64,000 nt of DNA. Origin: DASQFQ01 sp963805525. Its GTDB lineage: Bacteria; Actinomycetota; Thermoleophilia; Solirubrobacterales; Solirubrobacteraceae. The DNA is taken from NCBI GenBank assembly GCA_963805525.1, contig CAWDUT010000007.1, positions 1,178,001 to 1,242,000 of the forward strand, in the 5' to 3' direction. The notes below the pieces were generated by a model, which was not told the DNA's origin, did not search any database, and saw only the letters and a list, made by a program, of their open reading frames with translations. Positions 52,550 to 61,359 of the stretch are shown in pieces (the stretch's first letter is position 1; each line of letters opens with the position of its first letter). Made by a program: the position numbers and the translations under genes.

Positions 52550-53284
52550 TTAGCCCTTTGCGCGGCGGTCGAGCTCGCGCCCGAACGCCTTCTCCGTCGC
52601 CTGCGTCATGCGCGGCTGGAAGATCGCCACCAGCACCTCGGTGGCCAGCGGCCGCAGCTGCTCGAGCGCGGCGAGCACGGCCGGCCAGTCGGGCTCCGGC
52701 TGGCCCGCCCGGTCGAACGGCTTCCAGATCCGGTCGAGGAACAGCTTCACGAACGCGGCGGAGACGCTGTCGGCCTGGCGGGCGACGTCCTCGATGACGT
52801 CGAGCGACTTCTCCAGCGGGATGCCGAGGCCGATCAAAGTCTCCCCCGCGCGTACGAGCGTCGGGCTCGGGATCTCGTAGCGACCCTCCCCCAGCGGCAC
52901 GACGATCCCGAGCTTCTCGGCGCGCCGGAGCTGCTTGTCGTCGCCACCGGAGAAGCGCTCCGCGAGCTCGGCGGCCTCGATGATCTCGGGCCGCTCGTCC
53001 TCGAACGGGGCGAGGATCGCGCGGGCGAACTCGAGCGCGTCCTGCGAGTTGCCGCTCGACCGCTGCACGAGGTCCTTGATCGCGGCGAGGTTGTAGCCGT
53101 TGCCCTGCAGCTCCTGGATCAGCCGGAGGCGAGCGACGTGCTCGGGCCCGTAGTAGCCGGTGCGGGCGCGCACCTCGGGCGGCGGGAGCAGCCCGCGCGA
53201 CTGGTGCGCACGGATGTTGCGGACCGTCATCCCGGTCTCGCGCGCGAGCTCGTCGATCGTCAGTTCCGCGACGGCCTCGGCCAT
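52550..53284 (-). CDS. MerR family transcriptional regulator
   Basis: 244 residues. The N-terminal HTH is unusual for MerR in its recognition stretch (LARETGMTVRNIRAHQSRGL, then LPPPEVRARTGYYGPEHVAR), followed by a helical effector-binding region with repeated Glu/Leu. Its gene is divergent from the membrane-protein operon, separated by 51 nt, and upstream of the MMPL transporter on its own strand. Palindromes TGACGTCA and ACATGT lie in the shared gap, so it probably controls both directions. Confidence 0.88.
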   Translation of the reverse strand: MAEAVAELTIDELARETGMTVRNIRAHQSRGLLPPPEVRARTGYYGPEHVARLRLIQELQGNGYNLAAIKDLVQRSSGNSQDALEFARAILAPFEDERPEIIEAAELAERFSGGDDKQLRRAEKLGIVVPLGEGRYEIPSPTLVRAGETLIGLGIPLEKSLDVIEDVARQADSVSAAFVKLFLDRIWKPFDRAGQPEPDWPAVLAALEQLRPLATEVLVAIFQPRMTQATEKAFGRELDRRAKG

Positions 53285-53301
53285 GTGTGACGAGTCTACT
53301 G

Positions 53302-53330
53302 TTACATGTGACGTCAATCGGTGATACATA
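53302..53330 (+). promoter_or_regulatory. promoter of the membrane-protein operon
   Basis: TTACAT and TACATA separated by 17 bp, with the palindrome TGACGTCA in the spacer (53309-53316). The -10 ends 5 nt before the ATG at 53336, predicting a leaderless mRNA. Confidence 0.5.
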
Positions 53331-53335
53331 GACCC

Positions 53336-55144
53336 ATGACAACCTTGATCGCAGCAGTCGATCCCGCGGGCGGCGCGGCGATCGGCGAGGTCATCGGCGC
53401 CACGGCGGGCGCGATGGTCGCCGCCACCCTCCTCTTCGCGCTCGGCTTCGGCCATCGCAGCGGCCGCACGCAGCTGCTCGAGCGCTGGTCCGGCTTCGCC
53501 GCCCGCGTCGCCGGCCTGCCGAAGTGGGTCGCGCTGCCCTCCGCCATCGGCACCGGCTCGCTGATCGTCGCGCTGCTCGGCATGTACTGGGACATCTCCC
53601 TGCACATCGACCAGGGCCGCGACCCGGGGCCGCTCGCCAACCCGGCTCACTACCTGATCCTCTTCGGCCTGTTCGGGATCTTCGCCGCGGGCTTCCTGGC
53701 CATGGCGATCCCGAAGGAGAAGCCGTGCCCGACGGCGATCCGGCTCTACTCCGGCTGGGACGTGCCGCTCGGCGCGCTGCTCATGACCGCGGCCGGCGGC
53801 TTCGCGCTGATCGGCTTCCCGCTCGACGACATGTGGCACCGCCTGTTCGGGCAGGACGTCACGCTCTGGGGCCCGACCCACCTGATGCTGATCGGCGGCG
53901 CCTCGATCTCGCTCATCGGTCAGGCGATCCTGCTCGCCGAGGGGACGCGCTCGCGGCCCGGCGGCCGCGAGCGCGGCGTGCCGCTGCGGCGGGCGTCGCT
54001 GGCCGGCGGCTTCCTGATCGGGCTCTCGACCTTCCAGGCCGAGTTCGACTTCGGCGTGCCGCAGTTCGACTTCCTCTTCCAGCCGATGCTGATCGCGCTC
54101 GCGGCCGGCATCGGGCTCGTCTCCGCTCGCCTGTGGGGCGGGCGCGGGACGGCGCTCGGCGCCGTCGTGTTCTTCGTCGCCGTGCGCGGCTTCGTGTCGC
54201 TGATGGTGCACGGCGTGTGGGGCGAGGCGCTGCCGCACTTCCCGCTCTATCTGGTCGAGGCGCTGCTGGTCGAGGCCACCGCGGCGGCGCTGCTGGCGCG
54301 GCGCGGGCCGCTCGTCTACGGCTCCGTCGCCGGTCTGCTGATCGGCACCGCCGGCACCGCCGCCGAGTGGGGCTGGTCGCACCTCTGGATGCCGCTCCCG
54401 TGGCCGACGGCGCTGCTGCCCGAGGTCGCGGTCGTGAGCGTGCTGGCCGGCCTGGCCGGCGGGCTCGTGGGCACGTTCATCGGCACCGCGCTGCTGGTGA
54501 AGCCCCAACCGTTCCCGCGCGGCGCGCGGGTCGTCTTCCCGCTCGCCGGGCTGCTCGTCGGCGGGCTGGTCGCGTTCGGCCTCGCCACCTCGCCGCAGCA
54601 CGGCGTGAGCGCGCAGGTGCAACTCCTCAACGTGCCCGGCAGCGCGCCGCGCGAGGTCACCGCCGTCGTGCAGCTCGACCCGCCGCAGGCGGCTGACAAC
54701 GCCAAATGGCTCACCACCACCGCCTGGCAGGGCGGCGGGCTCGTGGTCGACCGCCTCACGCGCGTGCGTGAAGGCGTCTACCGCACGAACGAGCCGATCC
54801 CGGTCAGCGGCGACTGGAAGGCCGAGTTCCGCCTCCACAGCGGCCGCTCGCTGGTCGGCGTGCCGATCTACATGCCGAACGACCCGGCGATCCCCGCCAA
54901 GGGCGTGCCCGCGCGGGCGAGCTTCGAGCGGCCGTTCATCCGCGACAAGCAGATCCTCCAGCGCGAGGCGAAGCAGGGAACCGGCGGCCTGCCGCTGGTC
55001 GGCTATGCCATCGTGCTCGCGATCACGCTCTCGATCATCGCTTTGAACGCGTGGGCGCTCGTGCGCCTCGCCACCGTCATCGGGCCGCAGGCGCGGCCTC
55101 CCGCCCGCCGTACGGCCCCGGTTCGGGAGCCGCTGCCCGCGTGA
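53336..55144 (+). CDS. multi-pass membrane protein of unknown function
   Basis: 602 residues with about twelve membrane helices (residues 20-470), an extracytoplasmic beta-rich domain (about 440-560, with VDRLTRVREGVYRTNEPIPV) and a last helix near 575-595. Charged/aromatic membrane segments such as MYWDISLHIDQGRDPGPLAN and LWGPTHLMLIGG carry His, Asp and Trp that could bind a metal or cofactor. No family is recognised. First of three genes joined by GTGA overlaps, divergent from a MerR regulator. Likely leaderless. Confidence 0.8.
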   Translation: MTTLIAAVDPAGGAAIGEVIGATAGAMVAATLLFALGFGHRSGRTQLLERWSGFAARVAGLPKWVALPSAIGTGSLIVALLGMYWDISLHIDQGRDPGPLANPAHYLILFGLFGIFAAGFLAMAIPKEKPCPTAIRLYSGWDVPLGALLMTAAGGFALIGFPLDDMWHRLFGQDVTLWGPTHLMLIGGASISLIGQAILLAEGTRSRPGGRERGVPLRRASLAGGFLIGLSTFQAEFDFGVPQFDFLFQPMLIALAAGIGLVSARLWGGRGTALGAVVFFVAVRGFVSLMVHGVWGEALPHFPLYLVEALLVEATAAALLARRGPLVYGSVAGLLIGTAGTAAEWGWSHLWMPLPWPTALLPEVAVVSVLAGLAGGLVGTFIGTALLVKPQPFPRGARVVFPLAGLLVGGLVAFGLATSPQHGVSAQVQLLNVPGSAPREVTAVVQLDPPQAADNAKWLTTTAWQGGGLVVDRLTRVREGVYRTNEPIPVSGDWKAEFRLHSGRSLVGVPIYMPNDPAIPAKGVPARASFERPFIRDKQILQREAKQGTGGLPLVGYAIVLAITLSIIALNAWALVRLATVIGPQARPPARRTAPVREPLPA

Positions 55145-56046
55145 GCTCGCTCGAGCGGCGAGAGCTGCGGTTGCACGGCCACCCTGTCGCGTACTACACG
55201 GCGGGATCCGGGCCGGTCCTGCTGCTCATCCACGGCATCACGTCGAGCGCCGACGCCTGGCACGAGGTCGTCCCGGCGCTGGCCGAGCGCTACACCGTCG
55301 TCGCGCCGGACCTGCTCGGCCACGGCGGCTCGGCCAAGCCGCGCGGCGACTACTCGCTCGGCGCCTACGCCAGCGGGCTGCGCGACCTGCTGGCCGCGCT
55401 CGGCCACGAGCGCGCGACCGTCGTCGGCCACTCGATGGGCGGCGGGATCGCGATGCAGCTCGCCTACCAGTTCCCCGAGCGAATCGAGCGGCTCGCGCTC
55501 GTCGCCAGCGGCGGCCTCGGCAAGGAGGTCGGCTGGGTGCTGCGGGCCGCGACGCTCCCCGGCGCCGAATGGGTCCTGCCGGTGCTGACGCGCGGCGGCC
55601 CGCGCGCCGTGCTCGGTGCCGCCAGCCAGGTGCTGAGCGCGGTCGGGCTGCGCACCCGCACGGACGCGCGGGGAACCGCGCTCGGCCTCGCGTCGCTGAG
55701 CGACCCGCGGGCGCGGCGGGCGTTCCTGCACACCGCCCGCTCGATCATGGATCCGGCCGGGCAGCGGGTGAGCGCGACCGACCGCCTCTATCTTGCAGAG
55801 GCGATGCCGACGCTCATCGTCTGGGGCGAGCGCGACCCGATGATCCCGGTCTCACACGGGATCGCCGCGCACGCCCTCATCCCCCACTCCCGGCTGGAGC
55901 TCTTCCCGGGCGCCGGCCACTACCCGTTCGACGAGGATCCGGAGCGCTTCGCCCGCGTTTTGCACGACTTCATCGCGGGCAGTCAGGCGGCCGTGTACGA
56001 CGAGGAGACCACGCGCCGGTTGCTGCGCGAGGGAGCGGCGGCGTGA
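55141..56046 (+). CDS. alpha/beta hydrolase
   Basis: 301 residues, cytoplasmic alpha/beta-hydrolase fold. Oxyanion region LLLIHGITSSADAW, nucleophile elbow GHSMGG (Ser98), acid in WGERDPMIPVSH, and catalytic His in PGAGHYPFDEDP. A normal complete triad for esterase, lipase or C-C hydrolase families; substrate unknown. GTG overlaps the membrane-protein stop and its own stop overlaps the hemolysin III gene (both GTGA), so the three act as one unit. Confidence 0.9.
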   Translation: MSSLERRELRLHGHPVAYYTAGSGPVLLLIHGITSSADAWHEVVPALAERYTVVAPDLLGHGGSAKPRGDYSLGAYASGLRDLLAALGHERATVVGHSMGGGIAMQLAYQFPERIERLALVASGGLGKEVGWVLRAATLPGAEWVLPVLTRGGPRAVLGAASQVLSAVGLRTRTDARGTALGLASLSDPRARRAFLHTARSIMDPAGQRVSATDRLYLAEAMPTLIVWGERDPMIPVSHGIAAHALIPHSRLELFPGAGHYPFDEDPERFARVLHDFIAGSQAAVYDEETTRRLLREGAAA

Positions 56047-56693
56047 ACCTGCCCGAGGAGCTGACCCCGAAGCTGCGCGGCGTCTCGCACGCGTGGGCGA
56101 TGTGGTTCGCGGTCGTCGCCTGCGTGGTGCTCGCGATCTACGCCCCGACCGGGCTCGCGCGCGCGGCGGCGCTCGTCTACGGCATCGGGATGTGCGCGCT
56201 GTTCGCGGTCAGCGGCCTGTATCACCGCTGGCGCTGGAACCCGCGCTGGCGGCCGCTGCTGCGCCGCATCGACCACTCCACGATCTTCATCTTCATCGCC
56301 GCGAGCTACACGCCGGTGGCGCTGCTCGTGCTGTCGGGCACGGTCCAGATGGTCGTGCTCATCAGCATCTGGGCGGGCGCGCTGGGCGGTGTCGCCATGA
56401 GCGTGGCGTGGATCACCGCGCCGCGGGCGCTCGTGGCTGCGTGTTACCTCGCGCTGGGCTGGGTCTCGATCGTGGCGATGCCGCAGATGGCGTCGAAGCT
56501 CGGGGTGGCGCCGTTCGTGCTGTTCGCCGCGGGCGGGCTGCTCTACACGGTCGGCGCCTTGGTCTACGCGTTCCGGCGCCCGAACCCGTGGCCGCGCACG
56601 TTCGGCTTCCACGAGGTCTTCCACGCTCTGGTCATCGCCGCCGCCGCCGTCCACTTCGTGGCGATGGCGGGCTGGGTCATCCCCGCCGGCTAG
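56043..56693 (+). CDS. hemolysin III / PAQR family membrane protein
   Basis: 216 residues and seven membrane helices. The PAQR metal-site motifs are present: SGLYHRW, IDHSTIFIFIAASYTP and FHEVFHALVIAAAAVHF, with the Ser-His-Asp and two His residues of the ceramidase-like site. Last gene of the operon with the membrane protein and the hydrolase. Ends against the convergent Lrp gene with a 4-nt overlap. Confidence 0.9.
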   Translation: MNLPEELTPKLRGVSHAWAMWFAVVACVVLAIYAPTGLARAAALVYGIGMCALFAVSGLYHRWRWNPRWRPLLRRIDHSTIFIFIAASYTPVALLVLSGTVQMVVLISIWAGALGGVAMSVAWITAPRALVAACYLALGWVSIVAMPQMASKLGVAPFVLFAAGGLLYTVGALVYAFRRPNPWPRTFGFHEVFHALVIAAAAVHFVAMAGWVIPAG

Positions 56694-57148
56694 GCCTTGA
56701 AGGGCAGCGGGCCGGCTGCCTTGATCGTCTTCATCGCGAACTGCGACGTCATCCGCGCGACGCCCGGCAGGTCGGCGAACGTGTCGATCAGGAAGCGCTC
56801 GTAGGCATTGACGTCGGCGACCGCGACGCGGATCACGTAGTCCGGGTCGCCGAACATGCGGTGGCACTCGACGACCGCGTCGAGCTCGACGACGGCCGCC
56901 TCGAAGGCGGCGATCGTCTCGCGGTTGCGCAGCATCAGCGTCGTGTAGACGAGCACCTGGAAGCCGCGGTCGCGCGCGGCCGGGTCGACGACGGCGTGGT
57001 AGCCGGCGATCACGCCTGACGCCTCCAGGGCCCGGACGCGGCGGAGGCAGGCCGACGGGCTGAGGCGTACGCGCTCGGCGAGCTCGGCGTTCGTGAGGCG
57101 GCCGTCGACCTCGAGCTGGTCGAGGATTGCGTCGTCGATGCGATCCAT
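56690..57148 (-). CDS. Lrp/AsnC family regulator
   Basis: 152 residues, normal for the family. HTH: LTNAELAERVRLSPSACLRR, then a RAM ligand-binding domain (VVECHRMFGDPDYVIRVAVA). Divergent from azlCD with a 79-nt gap, so it is likely to control branched-chain amino acid export in response to an amino acid. ATG 57148. Confidence 0.92.
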   Translation of the reverse strand: MDRIDDAILDQLEVDGRLTNAELAERVRLSPSACLRRVRALEASGVIAGYHAVVDPAARDRGFQVLVYTTLMLRNRETIAAFEAAVVELDAVVECHRMFGDPDYVIRVAVADVNAYERFLIDTFADLPGVARMTSQFAMKTIKAAGPLPFKA

Positions 57149-57227
57149 CGCAGAAGATTCTATGGAACAGGCGTTATGCGACGCAAGTAGGTCAGAACTG
57201 CGCTCTGAGGCGGCGTAAGGTGCGGAT

Positions 57228-57893
57228 ATGGAAGCCGCGAGCGCCGCAGACCGCCGCGAAGCGGCCCGGGGCGGGGCCACTTCCGCCGTCTTGCGCGACG
57301 CCGCCGGGATCGGGATCGCGGTCGGCGCCTTCGGGCTCTCCTACGGCGCGATCGCGGTCGCCTCGGGCTTCACGGTCCTGCAGACCTGCGCGCTCTCGGC
57401 GCTGATGTTCACCGGCGCCTCCCAGTTCGCCCTCGTCGGCGTGATCGGCGGGGGCGGAAGCCTGGTCGCGGGAGCGCTGACCGCGCTGCTGCTCGGCGGG
57501 CGCAACGCTCTCTACGGGCTGCGGCTGTCGTCGCTGCTGCGGCTGAGCGGTGCGCGGCGCGCGGTGGCGGCGCAGTTCGTGATCGACGAGAGCGCGGCAA
57601 TGGGCATCTCCCGCGGCCGGGCGGGCTTCTGGGCGACCGGCCTCGCCGTCTTCGTCTGCTGGAACGCCGGCACCGCCGCCGGCGCGCTCGGCGGCCAGGC
57701 GCTCTCCGACCCGAGCGCCCTCGGGCTCGACGCCGCCGCCCCCGCCGCCTTCCTCGCGCTGCTCGCCCCGCGGCTGAGGGGGCGCTCGGCGCAGACGACC
57801 GCGCTCGCGGCCGCCGCCGCGGCCCTGATCGCCGCGCCGCTGACGCCCGCCGGCGTGCCCGTGCTGGTCGCAGCCCTGGTGGCGCTGCGCTGA
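57228..57893 (+). CDS. azlC: branched-chain amino acid export protein AzlC
   Basis: Large membrane subunit of the AzlCD exporter, 221 residues. Family stretch AVGAFGLSYGAIAVASGFTV and MFTGASQFALVGVI near the N-terminus, plus GGRNALYGLRLSSLLR. ATG follows GGTGCGGAT; no strong ribosome site. Overlaps azlD by one base (TGATG). Exports branched-chain amino acids or analogues, probably under the adjacent Lrp-type regulator. Confidence 0.92.
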   Translation: MEAASAADRREAARGGATSAVLRDAAGIGIAVGAFGLSYGAIAVASGFTVLQTCALSALMFTGASQFALVGVIGGGGSLVAGALTALLLGGRNALYGLRLSSLLRLSGARRAVAAQFVIDESAAMGISRGRAGFWATGLAVFVCWNAGTAAGALGGQALSDPSALGLDAAAPAAFLALLAPRLRGRSAQTTALAAAAAALIAAPLTPAGVPVLVAALVALR

Positions 57894-58189
57894 TGTGGCC
57901 CGCGATCCTGCTCGCCGCCGGCGGTTGCTACCTGCTCAAGCTCGCCGGCCTCTCGGTCCCACGGCGCGTCCTCGACGCGCCGCGCGTCGAGCGCATCGCC
58001 GACCGCATCCCGATCGCGCTCCTGGCCGCGCTGATCGCTGTGAGCACGTTCACCGACGGGCGCGGGTTGGTGCTCGACGAGCGGGTTGCCGGGCTGGCGG
58101 CGGCCGGCGTGGCGGTAGTGCTGAGGGCTCCGTTCCTGGTTGTCGTGGCGGTCGCGTGTGTGACGACGGCCGCGCTGCGGCTCGTTTGA
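57893..58189 (+). CDS. azlD: branched-chain amino acid export protein AzlD
   Basis: Small partner subunit, 98 residues and about four helices. GGCYLLKLAGLSVPRRVLDA matches the family N-terminus, and RIPIALLAALIAVSTFTDG the second helix pair. Completes the AzlCD exporter. Followed by 190 bases without a supported gene. Confidence 0.88.
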   Translation: MWPAILLAAGGCYLLKLAGLSVPRRVLDAPRVERIADRIPIALLAALIAVSTFTDGRGLVLDERVAGLAAAGVAVVLRAPFLVVVAVACVTTAALRLV

Positions 58190-58380
58190 ACGGCGGGCAT
58201 TGAGGAGGGGGTGCGGGGTGCCGCGGCGATCAAGTGGGACGGGTTTGGGCTCCTATCGGGCCCGAAAGCGTCCCGCTCGGCCAAGGTCGCTTGTTTGTTC
58301 CCGCTGAGCGGGCAAAAGGAAGCACTCTTGGCGAGCGCCGCGGCAGCCCGCGCACCCTTCAATGCGGCCGTTGACGTTCG

Positions 58381-58602
58381 TCAGCGCAACCGCACACGCA
58401 CGCGAGCGGGCCGAGTCGGCTCGCCAAGCGACAAGAAGTCCCGCAACGGCGCAGCGTGATCGCAGAACGGGCAGCCCAGCCGCGCCGCCGGACCCAGAGG
58501 GCTCGAGAGGTGCACCGGCGCGTCGCAGCGCGGGCACGCGAGCGAGCCGACCGCGATGTGGCGGAGCTCCGAAGGGCGCCGCTCCTCGAACTTGATCTCC
58601 AC
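58381..58602 (-). CDS. small zinc-ribbon protein
   Basis: 73 residues with two Cys pairs (CPRC and CPFC about 22 residues apart), enough to form a small zinc ribbon, then a basic tail (RPARVRVRLR). GTG 58602 gives the shortest sensible N-terminus (VEIKFEERRPSELRHIAVGS); no clear ribosome site. Similar mini-ribbons occur widely in actinobacteria without known function. Opposite strand to the neighbouring genes. Confidence 0.6.
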   Translation of the reverse strand: MEIKFEERRPSELRHIAVGSLACPRCDAPVHLSSPLGPAARLGCPFCDHAAPLRDFLSLGEPTRPARVRVRLR

Positions 58603-58699
58603 GCACCTGAGTCTAGGCCCGGGTGTGGCAACCCGTACCCCCCGCCACCGGATACCTCCGCAGAAAGCCCGCCCTCGGGTCCGGATACTCGTTGAACCC

Positions 58700-59776
58700 A
58701 TGCTCCCCGCCGACGCCCCAGCCGAGCTCGACCTCCCCGCGTTCGACGCCCGCGCCCTCGCGCGCCGCGCCGCGCTGCCGGTCGCCGCGCTGGTGGTGGC
58801 GGCCGGGGTGCTGATCTTCGCCGGCGGCCCGATGCACGCGTTCAGCCGCGCGCTGCACCGCGCGATCGATGCCGATCCGCGCTGGGTCCTCGCCGCCGTC
58901 GGCTTCGAAGTGATCTCGTTCTCCGGCTACATCGCATTGCTGTGGATGGTCGGCGAGCGAGCCACCCCGCGGATGGACCTGCGCGCGAGCGCCGAGGTCA
59001 CGCTTGCCGGCGCCGCGGTCACCCGCCTCCTCCCCACGGGTGGCGCCGGCGGCGTCGCCCTCACCCTGTGGGCGCTGCGCCGCACCGGCCTGGAGTCGAC
59101 GCAGGCCACGCGCACGCTGCTGACCTTCCTCGTCCTCCTCTACGCCGTCTTCCTGCTCTCGATCGCGGGCGCCAGTGCGCTGCTGGCCGTCGGCCTCGGC
59201 GGCGAGGGCGGCCACGTCGTGTTCGCGTCGATCGCCGGCGTCGGCGCCACCGTCGCGATGGGCCTGGCGGTCGCCAGCATGCGGCTGAGCCCGCGCGAGA
59301 ACGCCGGCCGCATCGGCCGCGCCGCCTCCACCCTCGGCGAGGGCATGCGCGGCGCCCACGCGTTCGTGCGCGAGGCCGACGTCCGTCTGCTCGGCGCCCC
59401 GCTGTGGTGGGCGTTCGACGCGGCCGTGCTCTACGGGATGCTCAACGCGTTCGGCGCGCCGCCCGCGATCGCGGTCGTCGTGCTCGGCTACTTCGTCGGC
59501 ATGGTCGCCAACACGATCCCGATCCCCGGCGCGGTCAGCGGCGGCATGGTCGGCGTGCTGCTGGCGTTCGGTGTCGAGGCCGACCTCGCGCTCGCCTCGG
59601 TGCTCTCCTACCGCGCGCTCGCGATCTGGCTCCCCGCCCCCGTCGGCCTCGCCGCCCTCGGCAGCCTGCGCCGCACCGTCGCCCGCTGGGGCGCGGAGGA
59701 GGCCGGCGAGCCCGAGCCCGCCGCCAAGGCCTCCGCCCCGCGGTGGGCGCCCGAGCCGGCCCTCAGCCCCGCATGA
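58700..59776 (+). CDS. flippase-like / LPG-synthase-type membrane protein (UPF0104)
   Basis: 358 residues with about eight membrane helices. Typical stretches: RLLPTGGAGGVALTLWALRR (glycine-rich loop of the family) and VANTIPIPGAVSGGMVGVLL. Related to the membrane part of lysyl-phosphatidylglycerol synthases and to putative lipid flippases; no catalytic GNAT-like domain is present, so transport rather than synthesis is likely. Its stop overlaps the DedA gene (ATGA), linking the two membrane-lipid proteins. Confidence 0.87.
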   Translation: MLPADAPAELDLPAFDARALARRAALPVAALVVAAGVLIFAGGPMHAFSRALHRAIDADPRWVLAAVGFEVISFSGYIALLWMVGERATPRMDLRASAEVTLAGAAVTRLLPTGGAGGVALTLWALRRTGLESTQATRTLLTFLVLLYAVFLLSIAGASALLAVGLGGEGGHVVFASIAGVGATVAMGLAVASMRLSPRENAGRIGRAASTLGEGMRGAHAFVREADVRLLGAPLWWAFDAAVLYGMLNAFGAPPAIAVVVLGYFVGMVANTIPIPGAVSGGMVGVLLAFGVEADLALASVLSYRALAIWLPAPVGLAALGSLRRTVARWGAEEAGEPEPAAKASAPRWAPEPALSPA

Positions 59777-60519
59777 GCTACGCGCCCACACCCGCCGCCA
59801 CGGGCAACGGCCATCGCGTCGCGCTCCTCGGCATCGGGCTCGTGGGCGCCGCGCTGTTCGCGCTCGTGCAGGCCGGCGTCGTCGCGCCGCCCGACCTCGA
59901 GGGCGCGCTGACCGACCTCTCCGACACGCTCGGCGCCTGGACCTACGCGCTGGTCGGCGGGCTCGCGTTCCTCGAGACCGGCGCGTTCGTCGGCCTGATC
60001 GCCCCGGGCGAGACCGCGGTCGTGCTCGGCGGCGTCGTCGCGGCCGAGGGCGGCGTCGACCTGCCGCTGATGCTCCTGATCACCTGGAGCGCCGCTGCGC
60101 TCGGCGATCTCGCGAGCTTCTGGCTCGGCCGCCGTCTCGGGCGGCGCTTCCTGATCGAGCACGGCCCGCGCATCGGCGTCACCGCCCCGCGGCTCGAGCG
60201 CGTCGAGAGCTTCTTCGACCGCCACGGCGGCAAGGCCATCCTGATCGGGCGCTTCATCGGCCTCGTTCGCGCGGTTGCGCCGTTCCTGGCCGGCTCGTCG
60301 GGCATGCGCCTGCGCGCCTTCCTCCCCTGGTCACTGCTGGGCACCGCGGCGTGGGCGACGACGTTCACGATGGTCGGCTACGCCTTCCACGATTCCTTCA
60401 CCACGGCCGCCTCGAATCTGACCCACGCGGCCTTCGGACTCGCGATCGTTACCGCGGTCGTATTGACGTGGCGTTCACACCGCCGCTCGCGCGCCGCGTC
60501 GTTTGCTCGAAACCGGTGA
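59773..60519 (+). CDS. DedA family membrane protein
   Basis: 248 residues. The DedA/SNARE-associated signature is seen in FLETGAFVGLIAPGETAVVL, LGDLASFWLGRRLGRRFL, GKAILIGRFIGLVRAVAPFL and AGSSGMRLRAFLPWS, including the G(F/I)xR motif and the conserved Glu and Arg. DedA proteins recycle undecaprenyl phosphate or flip phospholipids. Coupled to the flippase-like gene upstream. A Ser/Arg-rich tail ends the protein. Confidence 0.92.
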   Translation: MSYAPTPAATGNGHRVALLGIGLVGAALFALVQAGVVAPPDLEGALTDLSDTLGAWTYALVGGLAFLETGAFVGLIAPGETAVVLGGVVAAEGGVDLPLMLLITWSAAALGDLASFWLGRRLGRRFLIEHGPRIGVTAPRLERVESFFDRHGGKAILIGRFIGLVRAVAPFLAGSSGMRLRAFLPWSLLGTAAWATTFTMVGYAFHDSFTTAASNLTHAAFGLAIVTAVVLTWRSHRRSRAASFARNR

Positions 60520-60612
60520 GCAATCGACCTCGCCTCAGGGCTGACTCCTCGCCCGGCCCTAACCTGGCGCATCGCCATGCCTCAAGCGAATTCCAGTGGG
60601 GAACAAACCTTT

Positions 60613-60629
60613 AGGCTGATCTTCAGCCT
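60613..60629 (+). terminator. possible weak terminator after the DedA operon
   Basis: AGGCTGA (60613-60619) pairs with TCAGCCT (60623-60629) around loop TCT, 93 nt after the DedA stop. No strong T-run follows. Could also be an operator in the 236-base gap before the ArsR-like gene. Confidence 0.35.
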
Positions 60630-60742
60630 GATTGATGGAGATTTCCTTAGCGCACAGGCCCGTCTAGCGGTCGGTTTGGCGTTCCAGCGCGGTTCCGCGC
60701 GCCGCCTTGCCTGGGTATAGAGTGCTTCGCTGACCGCGCAAG

Positions 60743-60756
60743 TTCAACTATTTGAA
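60743..60756 (+). promoter_or_regulatory. inverted repeat at the start of the ArsR-like gene
   Basis: TTCAA-CTAT-TTGAA, a perfect palindrome in an otherwise GC-rich region, runs into the ATG at 60756. A likely autoregulatory site. A -10-like TATAGA lies at 60716-60721. Confidence 0.45.
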
Positions 60757-61349
60757 TGGTGCTCTCACCAATGCCACAGTCACGGACGACAAGCCGCCAG
60801 CTCGATGAGCGCCTCGCGAAGGCGCTCTCCCACCCGCTGCGCCAACGGATACTCCAGCGCCTGAACGAAGGCGGCGTGAAGAGCCCGAACGAGCTCTCAC
60901 GCGAGCTCGGGGATCCACTCGGAAACGTTTCCTACCACGTGCGAATCCTGCGCGAGCTCGACTGCGTGGAACTCGTACGCACCGAGCAGCGCCGCGGCGC
61001 GCTCGAGCACTACTACCGCGCCACCGCCCAGCCGTGGCTGGACGACAAGCAGTGGGCGCGCCTGCCGGCGGCGTTCCGCCGCAAGACGCTCGGGCGCACG
61101 CTCTCGGAGCTGCTCGAGGCCGCGGGCGATGCCAGCCAGACCGGCGGCTTCGACGACCCGGCAGCGGTCGTCAACCACGTCCCGCTCGTGCTCGACGAGC
61201 AGGGCTGGAAGGACGTGACGAAGCTGCTCAACGACACGGCGGAGGCGGCGGTGCGCATCCAGACGGAGAGCCAGAAGCGGAGCGAGCCCGGCGCGGAGAT
61301 CCGCACCGAGCTCGGCATCCTGCACTTCCGCAGAGCGGAATCAGACTAA
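60756..61349 (+). CDS. ArsR-like winged-helix regulator (long form) 1
   Basis: 197 residues. DNA-binding domain at residues 15-90 (KALSHPLRQRILQRLNEGGV, GNVSYHVRILRELDCVELV, then a Tyr-rich wing EQRRGALEHYYRAT), followed by a 100-residue C-terminal domain with LVLDEQGWKDVTKLLNDTAE that is shared with the gene at 62664. No metal-binding Cys. ATG 60756 or 60771 (MPQSRTTS). Preceded by a palindrome suited to autoregulation. Confidence 0.88.
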   Translation: MVLSPMPQSRTTSRQLDERLAKALSHPLRQRILQRLNEGGVKSPNELSRELGDPLGNVSYHVRILRELDCVELVRTEQRRGALEHYYRATAQPWLDDKQWARLPAAFRRKTLGRTLSELLEAAGDASQTGGFDDPAAVVNHVPLVLDEQGWKDVTKLLNDTAEAAVRIQTESQKRSEPGAEIRTELGILHFRRAESD

Positions 61350-61359
61350 GGGCCCCAGA

